Positions 8,601 to 16,093 of a stretch of DNA of 64,000 nucleotides are shown here, in pieces. The stretch is taken from contig NZ_LMEI01000011.1 in assembly GCF_001426585.1 (NCBI RefSeq), positions 184,240 to 248,239 of the forward strand, read 5' to 3'. The translations under genes and the position numbers were made by a program. Under the pieces are notes generated by a model. That model saw only the letters and a list, made by a program, of their open reading frames with translations, was not told the DNA's origin and did no database searches. The stretch is from Streptomyces sp. Root431. GTDB lineage: Bacteria; Actinomycetota; Actinomycetes; Streptomycetales; Streptomycetaceae. Numbering within the stretch: position 1 is the stretch's first letter; each line of letters opens with the position of its first letter.

Positions 8601-9158
8601 GTGCTGATCCCCCACGACACCCGGATCGCCCTCGACACCGTCGTCGATCTGATGAACACCGCCCCTCAGGGCGACCGTCCCGACGAGCTCGCGGACCTCG
8701 AAGGGCTGCGCACCTTCGTCCACGCACACAAGATCAGCGACGTCGGCGAACTCGGGGCCGAGGACCTGAAGGCCGTGCGCGACGTGCGCGAGAAGTTCGC
8801 CGCCGTCTTCTCCGCACCCGAGCCCCGGATCGCGGCCCCGCTGATCAACCAGCTCGTGGCGGCGGCGGGCACCACTCCGCAGCTCACCGACCACGACGGC
8901 TACGACCTGCACGTGCACTACTTCGCGCCGGGCGCCTCGGTGGCGGACCATCTCGGCGCCGACTGCGGCATGGCCCTCGCGTTCATCGTCGTGGCGGGCG
9001 AGCAGGAGCGGCTGCGGCGCTGCGAGGCGCCGGACTGCGGCCGGGCCTTCGTCGACCTCTCCCGCAACCGCTCGCGCCGCTACTGCGACAGCCGCACCTG
9101 CGGGAACCGCCTGCACGTGGCCGCGTACCGGGCGCGCCGCAAGGAAGCCGCGGGCTGA
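8601..9158 (+). CDS. CGNR zinc-finger (ABATE-domain) transcription-factor-like protein
   Basis: This 185-residue protein has an N-terminal alpha-helical stress-induced-type domain (about 1-130) and a C-terminal CGNR zinc finger. The finger has CEAPDCG, then CDSRTCGNRLHVAAYRARRK, giving four cysteines for one zinc and a basic tail for DNA. CGNR proteins are treated as transcription regulators, common in actinobacteria. The GTG start at 8601 follows AGGGAG at good distance; longer in-frame starts to the left lack a ribosome site. It stands alone and points rightward after ssgB, with a gap of 190 bases that would allow its own promoter. Confidence 0.9.
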   Translation: MLIPHDTRIALDTVVDLMNTAPQGDRPDELADLEGLRTFVHAHKISDVGELGAEDLKAVRDVREKFAAVFSAPEPRIAAPLINQLVAAAGTTPQLTDHDGYDLHVHYFAPGASVADHLGADCGMALAFIVVAGEQERLRRCEAPDCGRAFVDLSRNRSRRYCDSRTCGNRLHVAAYRARRKEAAG

Positions 9159-9176
9159 CGGGACACCCCCTCGGGG

Positions 9177-9413
9177 TCACAGCACGAAGAGATCGTGCAC
9201 GGCGGCCGTCAGGAGCAGACAGCCGATGACCGCGAGGAAGATCATCAGCGGCGGCTGGGAGAGCGCGAACAGACAGCCGCGCGGTTCTTCCGCGGGGAGG
9301 TCGGCAGCGCCGACGGCATCGGGGGCGGCGGGGACGGGTTCCCGCGAGGTATCCAGCATCTCGGGGGGATGATGACGCACGCCGAGCCCGGAAAAACCCG
9401 AAACACGCCCCAT
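9177..9413 (-). CDS. Small single-pass membrane protein, hypothetical
   Basis: This 78-residue protein has a polar, Pro-rich N-terminal half and one C-terminal membrane helix (PLMIFLAVIGCLLLTAAVHDLFVL). I recognise no family. It converges on the CGNR gene with an 18-base gap and starts 57 bases downstream of the next leftward gene. The start ATG at 9413 has only a weak ribosome site (GGGGTG), so a shorter form starting at MLDTSREP is possible. Codon third positions are GC-rich, consistent with real coding sequence. Confidence 0.5.
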   Translation of the reverse strand: MGRVSGFSGLGVRHHPPEMLDTSREPVPAAPDAVGAADLPAEEPRGCLFALSQPPLMIFLAVIGCLLLTAAVHDLFVL

Positions 9414-9470
9414 TGCACGGGGTGTTCACCCCTTCCCGTGGATCACGGGAACGGGAAGCGCCAGAAGTGA

Positions 9471-9911
9471 TCAGATTCCGTGCTTCTTCAGAATCGCCTC
9501 GATGTCACTGAAGTCCTCTCCGGCGGGCTGACCGGACTGAGCGGACTGGCCCGCCCTACCGGCCTGAGGCTTCGGCGCGACGGCTCGCGAGGGCGAGGAA
9601 GCGGCCGGGGCCACGGCAGCCCGCTCCGCTCCCCCGGTGGTCTCCTTGCGGCCGGCCCTGCGCCGCTCGACGGCCCGCGTGGACGAGAAGAGCAGCCAGG
9701 CGCCACCGAGCACGCCGAACCCGGCCCAGGCCACCGGACTGAAGGCCGTGTCGGCGAGCCAGTCGACGGCGCCGATCATCACGAGACCCAGCGGCACCAA
9801 GGCGTAGGCGGCGATCCGGGCGGCGGACAGATAGCGCTTCCGGTACGCCGTGATCGCGGCGATGCCCAGGCCCGCCACGGCCGCCGCGGAGCAAATGGTC
9901 TCGGCGAGCAT
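9471..9911 (-). CDS. Conserved Streptomyces membrane protein with C-terminal DFSDIEAILKKHGI tail
   Basis: This 146-residue protein has three or four membrane helices in the first 85 residues, then a flexible Ala/Pro-rich linker and an acidic-basic C-terminal peptide (EDFSDIEAILKKHGI) that looks like a short interaction helix. The pattern of short membrane domain, linker and conserved terminal peptide is one I associate with small Streptomyces proteins encoded in this neighbourhood. It has no assigned function. The ATG at 9911 follows AGGAGGATCGC, a strong ribosome site. It is divergent from the DsbA-like gene at 10059. Confidence 0.82.
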   Translation of the reverse strand: MLAETICSAAAVAGLGIAAITAYRKRYLSAARIAAYALVPLGLVMIGAVDWLADTAFSPVAWAGFGVLGGAWLLFSSTRAVERRRAGRKETTGGAERAAVAPAASSPSRAVAPKPQAGRAGQSAQSGQPAGEDFSDIEAILKKHGI

Positions 9912-10058
9912 GCGATCCTCCTGGTCCGGGTGATACGTCCCTTCCATCCTGCACCGCCGAGGGCGCCCGGGGCCATGTTCCCCGGCCCTTATCAGGGAGA
10001 TCTCGGGGTCGCCGCGGCCGGATCTCCTCCCCAGGTCCCGGTGAGGGACACTGCTGGC

Positions 10059-10574
10059 ATGAACGACTCCACCACCGCACCCGCCTCCCCCGTCGTCCTG
10101 GAGGCCTGGTTCGACCTCCAGTGCCCCGACTGCTTCGTGGCCCTCGACGACGTCCGCGCCCTGCGCGAGACGTACGGCGACCGGCTCGACGTACAGCTGC
10201 GCCACTTCCCGCTGGCGAAGCACAAGCACGCGTACGCCGCCGCGCAGGCCGCCGAGGAGGCCGTCGAGCAGGGCAAGGGCTGGCCGTACGTGGAGGCGCT
10301 GCTCGCCAGGACCGCCGAGCTCGGCGACCGGGGCGAGCCGGTGCTCCTGGAGGTGGCGACCGAACTGGGTCTGGACGCCGAGGAGTTCGACACCGCCCTG
10401 ATCGACGGGCGCCACCTGCTGACCGTCGACGCGGACGAGGCCGAGGGCAAGGCGATCAAGGTCACCGGGACCCCGACCTATGTCATCGGCGGCGAGCGCC
10501 TCGACGGCGGCCAGAGCCAGGACGGCCTGCGGCAGCGGATCGCGGAGATCGCCGACCGCCTCCTGAAGGGCTGA
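10059..10574 (+). CDS. DsbA family thiol oxidoreductase-like protein
   Basis: This 171-residue thioredoxin-fold protein has a CPDC active-site motif near residue 24 (FDLQCPDCFVALDD), an inserted helical domain, and the cis-Pro loop (GTPTYVIGG) near residue 140. It lacks a signal peptide, so it acts in the cytoplasm, like FrnE-type members rather than secreted DsbA. The family makes or breaks disulphides. The ATG at 10059 follows GAGGGACACTGCTGGC; the GACACT could be a -10 element, making this a possible leaderless start. It is monocistronic and followed by a convergent acetyltransferase gene. Confidence 0.87.
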   Translation: MNDSTTAPASPVVLEAWFDLQCPDCFVALDDVRALRETYGDRLDVQLRHFPLAKHKHAYAAAQAAEEAVEQGKGWPYVEALLARTAELGDRGEPVLLEVATELGLDAEEFDTALIDGRHLLTVDADEAEGKAIKVTGTPTYVIGGERLDGGQSQDGLRQRIAEIADRLLKG

Positions 10575-10631
10575 CCGCCCCGGCGCTCCCCTGCCGAAGC
10601 CTCCTGCAGCAGCTCCCCTACGGCAGCTCCC

Positions 10632-11474
10632 TCACAGCAGCTCCTTGGCGCTGTTCACGTAGGTCGTCCGGTAGCCGAGGGATTCGTAGAGCCGGATGGC
10701 CGGGGTGTTGCCCGCGAAGACGTGGAGTCCGAGCAGTTCCTCCCCGGCGTCCCGCGCGACCCGCTCGGCGAGCAGCATGAGGGCCCGGCCGTAGCCGCGC
10801 CCGCGCTGCTCCTCGGCGACCTCGATGTCGTAGACGAATGCCGCCCACCGTCCCGGTTCGAGCTCGATGCGGCCGGTCCACAGGAAGCCGGCGGGCCGGC
10901 CGTCCCGGACGACCACGTGGATCGCGACGCCGGGGGTGGCCAGGCCCTGCGGGAGGTACCGGCGGTGACTGTCGTCGGCCTTGGCACGGGCCTGGTCCTC
11001 GGGGACGCCGCGGTCGATCCAGCTCTGCGCGAAGCCCTCCTTGGCCCTCGCCTCCCACTCGGTGAACTCGCTCCCGGTCATGGGCCGGACCTCGACGCCC
11101 TCCGGCAGCGCCGGCGGCTCGGCGCCCAGCTCCTTGACCATGTTCCGGCTGCGCTCGGTGTAGCCGAGCGACCGTGCCATCCGCAGCGCCGCCTCCGCGT
11201 CGGCGGGCACCGATATCTGCACCTCGACGCAGCCCCAGCCCCGCAGCACCTCCTCGGAGGCGAGCGCGGCGACCGTGCCCCGGCCCCGCCGCCGGTCCGG
11301 CTCGTCGACCCGGAGCTCCCGGATCAGGCCCGATGCGGCGCCGAAGCCGGGATCGGTCGCGAGGTGGACGGAGCCGACGCGGCGGCTGTTCACGCACACG
11401 TCGTAGGTGCGGGAACGGCCGCCGTCGGGCGTCTGCTGAAGCGGCTCGGCCGGCCGCAGGGTGGTGGTCATCAT
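10632..11474 (-). CDS. Tandem GNAT-domain N-acetyltransferase
   Basis: This 280-residue protein has two GNAT-like halves. The first (about 20-130) has the RELRVDEPDRRRGRGTVAALASEE pattern. The second (about 145-280) has YDIEVAEEQRGRGYGRALMLLAE, an intact Q/RxxGxG/A acetyl-CoA pyrophosphate loop. The family transfers acetyl groups from acetyl-CoA to amines, but the acceptor cannot be read from sequence. Both halves keep the loop, so either may be active. ATG at 11474 or the adjacent ATG at 11471 are both possible. It is separated from pabC by about 95 bases containing repeated GTTCACGCG motifs. Confidence 0.88.
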   Translation of the reverse strand: MMTTTLRPAEPLQQTPDGGRSRTYDVCVNSRRVGSVHLATDPGFGAASGLIRELRVDEPDRRRGRGTVAALASEEVLRGWGCVEVQISVPADAEAALRMARSLGYTERSRNMVKELGAEPPALPEGVEVRPMTGSEFTEWEARAKEGFAQSWIDRGVPEDQARAKADDSHRRYLPQGLATPGVAIHVVVRDGRPAGFLWTGRIELEPGRWAAFVYDIEVAEEQRGRGYGRALMLLAERVARDAGEELLGLHVFAGNTPAIRLYESLGYRTTYVNSAKELL

Positions 11475-11569
11475 GGGTGTTCTACCCACCCTCGGGCCGT
11501 CCGTCATCCGGATTTACGCGCGACGGTTCACGCGAACCGGTTCACGGGAGGCCGTTCGCGCGCGGCGGT

Positions 11570-12400
11570 TCACGCGAAGCTCGGGTCCCGGTCCCTGGCC
11601 GCGCGCTCGTCGAAGATCCGCATGGCCTTGGCGGTGACCGGCCCGGGAGCGCCGGTGAGGGCCCGCCCGTCGACGCGGTGCACGGCCTGGACGTCGCGGA
11701 GGGTCGAGGTCAGGAAGATCTCCTCGGCGGTCTCCAGGACGTCCAGCGGCAGGTCGGTCTCCACGGCGCCGGTCCACTCCACGGCGAGGGCGCGGGTGAT
11801 GCCCGCGAGGCAGCCGGAGGAGACGGGCGGGGTGTGGATCGTGCCGTCGAGCACGACGAAGACGTTGGAGCCGGTGCCCTCGCAGAGCTGTCCCACGGTG
11901 TTGCCGAAGAGCGCCTCGGAGGCTCCCTGCTCGCGCGCCTTCGCGAGGGCGACGACGTTCTCCGCGTACGAGGTGGTCTTCAGGCCCGCGAGGGCGCTGC
12001 GCTCGTTGCGGGTCCAGGGCACGGTGATCACGGCGGTGGTGTCCGCGCGGCGGACGGTCTCGCCGAGTCCGACGACGAGGCTGCCGCCGGCGTCGCCGCG
12101 CTCCGAACCGAGCGGGGAGAGGCCGCCGGTGTACGTGATCCGCAGCCGGCCGAGCTCCATCGGGTTGGCGGCGAGGACGGCGGCGCAGGCGCGGCGGACC
12201 TCGTCGAGGTCCGGGTCGGGCAGGCCGAGACCGCGGGCGGAGCGGGTGAGGCGCTCCAGGTGGAGGGTGAGAGCAAACGTTTCTCCGCGCTCGGCCTTGA
12301 CCGTCTCGAAGACGCCGTCACCGACGGTCAGCCCGTGGTCCAGTACGGAGACCAGGGCGGCCTCCGCGTCGTGCAGCCCGCCGTTGACCCAGAGTTTCAT
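11570..12400 (-). CDS. pabC: Aminodeoxychorismate lyase-like class IV aminotransferase
   Basis: This 276-residue PLP enzyme of fold type IV begins MKLWVNGG and contains the catalytic lysine segment GLKTTSYAENVVALAKA and the GTGSNVFVV phosphate-binding motif. In this family the lyase converts 4-amino-4-deoxychorismate to p-aminobenzoate and pyruvate for folate. The assignment rests on the neighbour: the gene overlaps the chorismate-binding gene by four bases (ATGA, 12397-12400), so the two are translationally coupled. A branched-chain or D-amino-acid aminotransferase is the alternative reading of the fold, but the context favours PabC. Confidence 0.85.
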   Translation of the reverse strand: MKLWVNGGLHDAEAALVSVLDHGLTVGDGVFETVKAERGETFALTLHLERLTRSARGLGLPDPDLDEVRRACAAVLAANPMELGRLRITYTGGLSPLGSERGDAGGSLVVGLGETVRRADTTAVITVPWTRNERSALAGLKTTSYAENVVALAKAREQGASEALFGNTVGQLCEGTGSNVFVVLDGTIHTPPVSSGCLAGITRALAVEWTGAVETDLPLDVLETAEEIFLTSTLRDVQAVHRVDGRALTGAPGPVTAKAMRIFDERAARDRDPSFA

Positions 12401-13464
12401 CGAGAGATGGCCTTTCCGCTCGCCTCGTAGGCGCCTGACTCGTAGGCGCCCGACGCTATCGCGACCAGCCGGGACGCCTTCAGCTCGGTCTCCTCCCACT
12501 CGCGCTCCGGGTCGGAGCCCCAGGTGATCCCGGCGCCGGTGCCGAAGCGGAGCACGCCCTCGGGGCGGTCGATCCAGAAGGTGCGTATGCCGACGGCCAG
12601 CTCGGCGGTGCCCGCGTCGGCGTCGACCCAGCCGATGCCTCCGCAGTACGGGCCGCGGGGCGCGGTCTCCAGGGCCTCGATGATCCGCAGGGCGCTGGAC
12701 TTGGGCGCGCCGGTGACGGAGCCGGGCGGGAAGGTCGCGTCGAGGAGCGCGGGCCAGCCGGCGTCCTCGCGCAGGAGGCCGGTGACCGTGGAGACGAGGT
12801 GGACGAGGCCGGGGTGCTCCTCGACCGCACAGAGGGCGGGGACGGCGACGGAGCCCGTCTCGCTGACGCGCCCCAGGTCGTTGCGGACCAGGTCGACGAT
12901 CATCACGTTCTCGGCGTGGTCCTTGGGAAGGAGGTCGGCCGCGGTGCGGCCGGTGCCCTTGATGGGGCCCGAGGTGATCAGGGCCCCCTCGCGGCGGAGG
13001 TAGAGCTCGGGGGAGGCCGTGGCGATCTCCACGCCGTGGGCGGGCAGCCGAATCGTTCCCGCGTAGGGCGCGGGGTTCCCCTGGGCGAGCAGCGCCGTCA
13101 GCGCGTCGACGTCGGCGGCGGCCGGGTCCGGCAGTGGCGCGGTCAGCACCCGGCAGAGGTTCGCCTGGTAGACCTCGCCCCGCGCGATGTGCTCGCGCAC
13201 GCGCCGGACGCCCGCGGTGTACGCGGCGCGGTCGAGCGAGGACGTCCAGTCACCGGTCCCGGGGCCCCGCCAGGCGCCCGGGACGGGCGTGGGGACCGGA
13301 TCGGGCCGCACGTCACCGAAGCGGGCGCAGGTCAGCCGGCCCTCGAAGTCCGCGCAGACGGCCCAGAAGCCGGTGGAGTCCAGGGCCTCGGGGTCATGGG
13401 TGACGTCCCGGAGGTCGGTCGCGACGAGGCCGCCGAAGCGGGCCAGAGGAGCAAAGTCGTACAC
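12397..13464 (-). CDS. pabB: Aminodeoxychorismate synthase component I (chorismate-binding)
   Basis: This 355-residue enzyme of the TrpE/PabB chorismate-binding family adds ammonia to chorismate to form 4-amino-4-deoxychorismate. It carries PIKGTGRT, HAENVMIVDLVRNDLGRV and TFPPGSVTGAPK. It is shorter than classical PabB (around 450 residues) because the N-terminal TrpE-like region is reduced. No amidotransferase partner (PabA) is nearby, so glutamine-dependent activity would need one from elsewhere. The GTG start at 13464 gives MYDFAPLARFGG; no better start lies upstream. It is the first gene of the pabB-pabC pair. Confidence 0.88.
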   Translation of the reverse strand: MYDFAPLARFGGLVATDLRDVTHDPEALDSTGFWAVCADFEGRLTCARFGDVRPDPVPTPVPGAWRGPGTGDWTSSLDRAAYTAGVRRVREHIARGEVYQANLCRVLTAPLPDPAAADVDALTALLAQGNPAPYAGTIRLPAHGVEIATASPELYLRREGALITSGPIKGTGRTAADLLPKDHAENVMIVDLVRNDLGRVSETGSVAVPALCAVEEHPGLVHLVSTVTGLLREDAGWPALLDATFPPGSVTGAPKSSALRIIEALETAPRGPYCGGIGWVDADAGTAELAVGIRTFWIDRPEGVLRFGTGAGITWGSDPEREWEETELKASRLVAIASGAYESGAYEASGKAISR

Positions 13465-13638
13465 GCATCGAGTCTAGGTCGGGTGGACCGCGGCTCCCGG
13501 GTCGTGTGCGCGGGGCGTGTGCGCCGGGGCTCCGTGCCACGCCGGGAACACGGCGAGTGAACGCCGCGCGAACCCTCCGGGGCGTCCGGCCGGGCACCCC
13601 GATCGGCGCGCAGGTCAGCACGCTGCGGAAACGCGTTT

Positions 13639-13666
13639 TTGTACTGGCCCAGGAATCCGCTAGAGT
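13639..13666 (+). promoter_or_regulatory. Probable promoter of the tRNA array
   Basis: TTGTAC (13639-13644) and TAGAGT (13661-13666) are separated by 16 bases and lie 43 bases before tRNA-Gly. This fits a housekeeping sigma promoter for the whole six-tRNA array. Confidence 0.6.
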
Positions 13667-13708
13667 TCAACACGTCGCCGGGACGCGCAAGCGGAACGGA
13701 AACGACAA

Positions 13709-13781
13709 GCGGACGTGGCTCAGTTGGTAGAGCATCACCTTGCCAAGGTGAGGGTCGCGAGTTCGAATCTCGTCGTCCGCT
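13709..13781 (+). tRNA. tRNA-Gly(GCC)
   Basis: A cloverleaf with acceptor GCGGACG/CGTCCGC and anticodon loop TTGCCAA gives GCC. It is the first gene of a six-tRNA array. CCA is not encoded. Confidence 0.97.
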
Positions 13782-13821
13782 CGATGTTGGGGGATCTTCC
13801 CGAACCCCCGTTATCACTCCT

Positions 13822-13895
13822 GGTGGAGTGGCCGAGAGGCGAGGCAACGGCCTGCAAAGCCGTCTACACGGGTTCAAATCCCGTCTCCACCTCCA
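13822..13895 (+). tRNA. tRNA-Cys(GCA)
   Basis: Acceptor GGTGGAG/CTCCACC and anticodon loop CTGCAAA give GCA. CCA is encoded at 13893-13895. Only one base separates this CCA from the next tRNA, so 3' and 5' processing of the two transcripts must be nearly coincident. Confidence 0.97.
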
Positions 13896-13896
13896 A

Positions 13897-13968
13897 GGAC
13901 GATTAGCTCAGCGGGAGAGCACTTCCCTGACACGGAAGGGGTCACTGGTTCAATCCCAGTATCGTCCA
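13897..13968 (+). tRNA. tRNA-Val(GAC), copy 1
   Basis: Acceptor GGACGAT/ATCGTCC and anticodon loop CTGACAC give GAC, reading GUC and GUU. It differs from the next three copies in the acceptor stem, at one base in the anticodon-arm region (GAGAGCACT versus GAGAGCGCT), and at one base after the anticodon stem. Confidence 0.97.
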
Positions 13969-13970
13969 CT

Positions 13971-13999
13971 GGATCTTCGGATCCTGGATCTCCGGATCC
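13971..13999 (+). other. Two tandem tetraloop mini-hairpins in a tRNA spacer
   Basis: GGATC-TTCG-GATCC (13971-13984) and GGATC-TCCG-GATCC (13986-13999) form two adjacent 5-bp hairpins between Val copies 1 and 2. The first has the very stable UUCG loop. They may insulate folding of neighbouring tRNAs or guide processing, which is inference. Confidence 0.7.
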
Positions 14000-14002
14000 C
14001 CC

Positions 14003-14074
14003 GCGCGATTAGCTCAGCGGGAGAGCGCTTCCCTGACACGGAAGAGGTCACTGGTTCAATCCCAGTATCGCGCA
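14003..14074 (+). tRNA. tRNA-Val(GAC), copy 2
   Basis: Acceptor GCGCGAT/ATCGCGC and anticodon GAC. Identical over its full length to copies 3 and 4. CCA is not encoded. Confidence 0.97.
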
Positions 14075-14115
14075 CACAGCACCCGGCACCGTCGTTCACG
14101 ACGTGTGCACCACCC

Positions 14116-14187
14116 GCGCGATTAGCTCAGCGGGAGAGCGCTTCCCTGACACGGAAGAGGTCACTGGTTCAATCCCAGTATCGCGCA
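14116..14187 (+). tRNA. tRNA-Val(GAC), copy 3
   Basis: Identical in sequence to the copies at 14003 and 14230, with unrelated spacers of about 41 bases on each side. Confidence 0.97.
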
Positions 14188-14229
14188 CGCAGTATGGAGT
14201 ATCTTCGGATACGACGTGTGTACGACCCC

Positions 14230-14301
14230 GCGCGATTAGCTCAGCGGGAGAGCGCTTCCCTGACACGGAAGAGGTCACTGGTTCAATCCCAGTATCGCGC
14301 A
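14230..14301 (+). tRNA. tRNA-Val(GAC), copy 4
   Basis: The last tRNA of the array, identical to copies 2 and 3. A strong terminator hairpin begins seven bases after its end. Confidence 0.97.
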
Positions 14302-14307
14302 CCACCT

Positions 14308-14348
14308 GAAGAAGCCCCCGGCCGCAGCTCGCGGACGGGGGCTTCTTC
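14308..14348. terminator. Terminator of the tRNA array
   Basis: A 13-bp stem (GAAGAAGCCCCCG with CGGGGGCTTCTTC) encloses 15 bases. It ends the rightward tRNA transcript and also faces the end of the leftward zinc-ribbon gene. Confidence 0.8.
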
Positions 14349-14352
14349 GTGC

Positions 14353-14637
14353 TCAGGAGGAGAAGAGCATCCGGCCGAAGCCGCGCTGGCGGTAGTGACC
14401 GCCGTGGTGGCCGCCCTGGTGCGGGGCGCCCCAGGCGGGGGCCGCGGGGGCGGGCTGCGCCGGGTAGGCCTGCGGGGCCGGCGGCGGCGCCTGCTGCGCC
14501 CACTGGGACTCCAGGCGGGTCAGGGCCTCCAGCTCGCCGAAGTCCAGGAATATCCCGCGGCAGCCGCTGCACTGCTCGATCTGGACGCCGTTGCGGTTGT
14601 ACGTGTGCATGGCCGCATGGCACTTGGGACACTGCAT
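14353..14637 (-). CDS. TFIIB-type zinc-ribbon protein
   Basis: This 94-residue protein begins MQCPKCHAAM and continues EQCSGCRGIFLDFGELEAL, giving two CxxC pairs for one zinc plus the helix typical of zf-TFIIB domains. The C-terminal half is Pro/Ala/Gln-rich and ends HHGGHYRQRGFGRMLFSS, probably flexible. Such small proteins are widespread in actinobacteria and their partner is unknown. The ATG at 14637 directly precedes the first Cys motif; AGGGAG lies about 14 bases upstream. It runs in the same direction as the phosphotransferase upstream, with a 46-base gap, so the two may be cotranscribed. Confidence 0.87.
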   Translation of the reverse strand: MQCPKCHAAMHTYNRNGVQIEQCSGCRGIFLDFGELEALTRLESQWAQQAPPPAPQAYPAQPAPAAPAWGAPHQGGHHGGHYRQRGFGRMLFSS

Positions 14638-14683
14638 GCTCGGCTCAACTCCCTGACATTGCCGTTCGAATGGTGGCTTCACC

Positions 14684-15721
14684 TTACGTGGACGCCGAAG
14701 GGGCCGATTCGGTTCGGTACCCGGCGATACGGGCACAGGTGTCGATCATCACGTCCTCGACCTCGTCGAGCGGCCGGCGCTCCGCCGTGGACTTCGCGAG
14801 GGCCAGGGCCGCCGTCTGGACCGTCAGGGCCCGCGCCGGAACGTCGAGTTGGACCCACGGATCGGCACCGACGGCCGGGCCGCCCGCCTCCTGGTACGCG
14901 CCGAGGAAACGGGACCACACCTCCGGCGGCAGGATGCCGGCGGCGAACCAGGCGGCGGGGCGGGCCAGATCCCACGCGGGATCGCCCAGGCCGAGGTCGT
15001 CCATGTCGATGAGTCGCCAGGGGCCGTCACCTACCGGCCGGGGTTCTCGCACCAGTTGACCGAGGTGGAAGTCGCCGTGGCAGAGCAGCCGGGGGCCTGA
15101 CGTGTTGGTGTTGGTGTTGGTGTTGGCGTTGGTGGTGTTGGTGTTGGGGATCGTTTGCCATGCGCTCAGCACTGTGGCGGCCGCCGGGTGGTCGGGGGCC
15201 GTCCTGCGCATCCGGTCCACCGCCAGCTCCACCTTGAGCGGGGCGCGCATCGCCGGGAGCCGGGAGGCCAGGGGCGGCGGGGGCGCCGTTCGGTGGAGCC
15301 GGGCGAGGAGCCGTGCCGCGTCCTCCCACGGGGCGGCGTCCGGGTCGTCGGGGGCCACGGGCGGACCGTAAGGCCAGATGGTGACGGGGCGGCCGTCGAT
15401 CTCGGTCGGGGCCTGCGTGGGGAGGGGTCGCGGGGGGAGGAGCACGCCTCCTACGTCGGGGTGGCCTGCCAGGGCCAGCCGGGCCCCGTGCGCCTCGGGG
15501 TCCGTGTCGGGGGCGTGCGCCTTGGCCACGAGCGCCCCGTGGCGTACGACGGTCCCGTCGTCCCGGTTCGCGAGCACTCCTACGAGGCCGCTCGCGCAGC
15601 GGCAGGGCTCGTCGGGGCGGTGCGCCGCCGCACGGGCGACGGCCGCGAGCCGGTCGAGCGGGGCGGGCTGCGTCGGGGTGCTCGGGAGCATCGTCGGTGA
15701 GGGTCGGGCGGCGTGGTCCAC
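14684..15721 (-). CDS. Aminoglycoside-phosphotransferase-family (APH) protein
   Basis: This 345-residue kinase-fold small-molecule phosphotransferase has the catalytic loop LLCHGDFHLGQL, corresponding to Brenner's motif, followed by DMDDLGLGDPAWDLARPAAW with the metal-binding Asp. The N-lobe is short and Ala/Pro-rich. The real substrate is unknown; APH-fold proteins also act on choline, sugars and macrolides, so resistance should not be assumed. A hexanucleotide repeat just before the catalytic loop encodes an Asn-Thr run (15102-15147). The start ATG at 15721 (MDHAARPSP) could be replaced by the Met at residue 11. Confidence 0.85.
   Translation of the reverse strand: MDHAARPSPTMLPSTPTQPAPLDRLAAVARAAAHRPDEPCRCASGLVGVLANRDDGTVVRHGALVAKAHAPDTDPEAHGARLALAGHPDVGGVLLPPRPLPTQAPTEIDGRPVTIWPYGPPVAPDDPDAAPWEDAARLLARLHRTAPPPPLASRLPAMRAPLKVELAVDRMRRTAPDHPAAATVLSAWQTIPNTNTTNANTNTNTNTSGPRLLCHGDFHLGQLVREPRPVGDGPWRLIDMDDLGLGDPAWDLARPAAWFAAGILPPEVWSRFLGAYQEAGGPAVGADPWVQLDVPARALTVQTAALALAKSTAERRPLDEVEDVMIDTCARIAGYRTESAPSAST
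15102..15147. repeat. GTGTTG microsatellite inside the APH gene
   Basis: Four perfect GTGTTG units are followed by GCGTTG, a lone GTG and two more GTGTTG units. On the coding strand this reads AAC-ACC repeats, giving alternating Asn-Thr. Because the unit is six bases, copy-number change alters length without shifting frame. Confidence 0.9.
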
Positions 15722-15807
15722 GCGGGGAGCGTACGCGGCCGGGGAGGGAACATGGCCGGAGGGCGTGGGCTCCGGGTTCCGGCGAGCGCCGGTTCCGGGG
15801 AGCGCGA

Positions 15808-15837
15808 AGGCCGGTCAGCTCCCCAGCTGACCGGCCT
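15808..15837. terminator. Hairpin after the small membrane-protein gene
   Basis: A perfect 13-bp stem (AGGCCGGTCAGCT and its complement) closes a CCCC loop. It lies downstream of the leftward gene at 15926 and upstream of the phosphotransferase, separating their transcripts. Confidence 0.8.
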
Positions 15838-15925
15838 CACGCTGCCGTCCGCCACACCCCCGTCCCCACGGGGTTGATGGTCGGATGTCCCCGACCCGGG
15901 CCGCTCTCCCGGGTCCGGGCGCTGT

Positions 15926-16093
15926 TCAGCGCCCCAACATCACGCCCACGGACGACGCCTGTGTGACCACCGCTTCCCAGCCGCCGAAGACGACCACGAG
16001 CAGGGCCGCGAGAGGGAGGACCATGGCCGTGGCCACCAGGGGGTGACGACGGCCCGAAGGGCTGGTGGTCGACCGCGGTGCCGTGTACGCCAT
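15926..16093 (-). CDS. Small single-pass membrane protein
   Basis: This 55-residue protein has a basic, polar N-terminus (MAYTAPRSTTSPSGRRHP) and one membrane helix (LVATAMVLPLAALLVVVFGGW). The ribosome site AGGAGAGGAACC before the ATG at 16093 is strong, and a clear terminator follows the gene. These are the main reasons to call it real. No family is recognised. It is transcribed leftward, away from the kinase gene, and shares a 570-base intergenic region with it. Confidence 0.65.
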   Translation of the reverse strand: MAYTAPRSTTSPSGRRHPLVATAMVLPLAALLVVVFGGWEAVVTQASSVGVMLGR

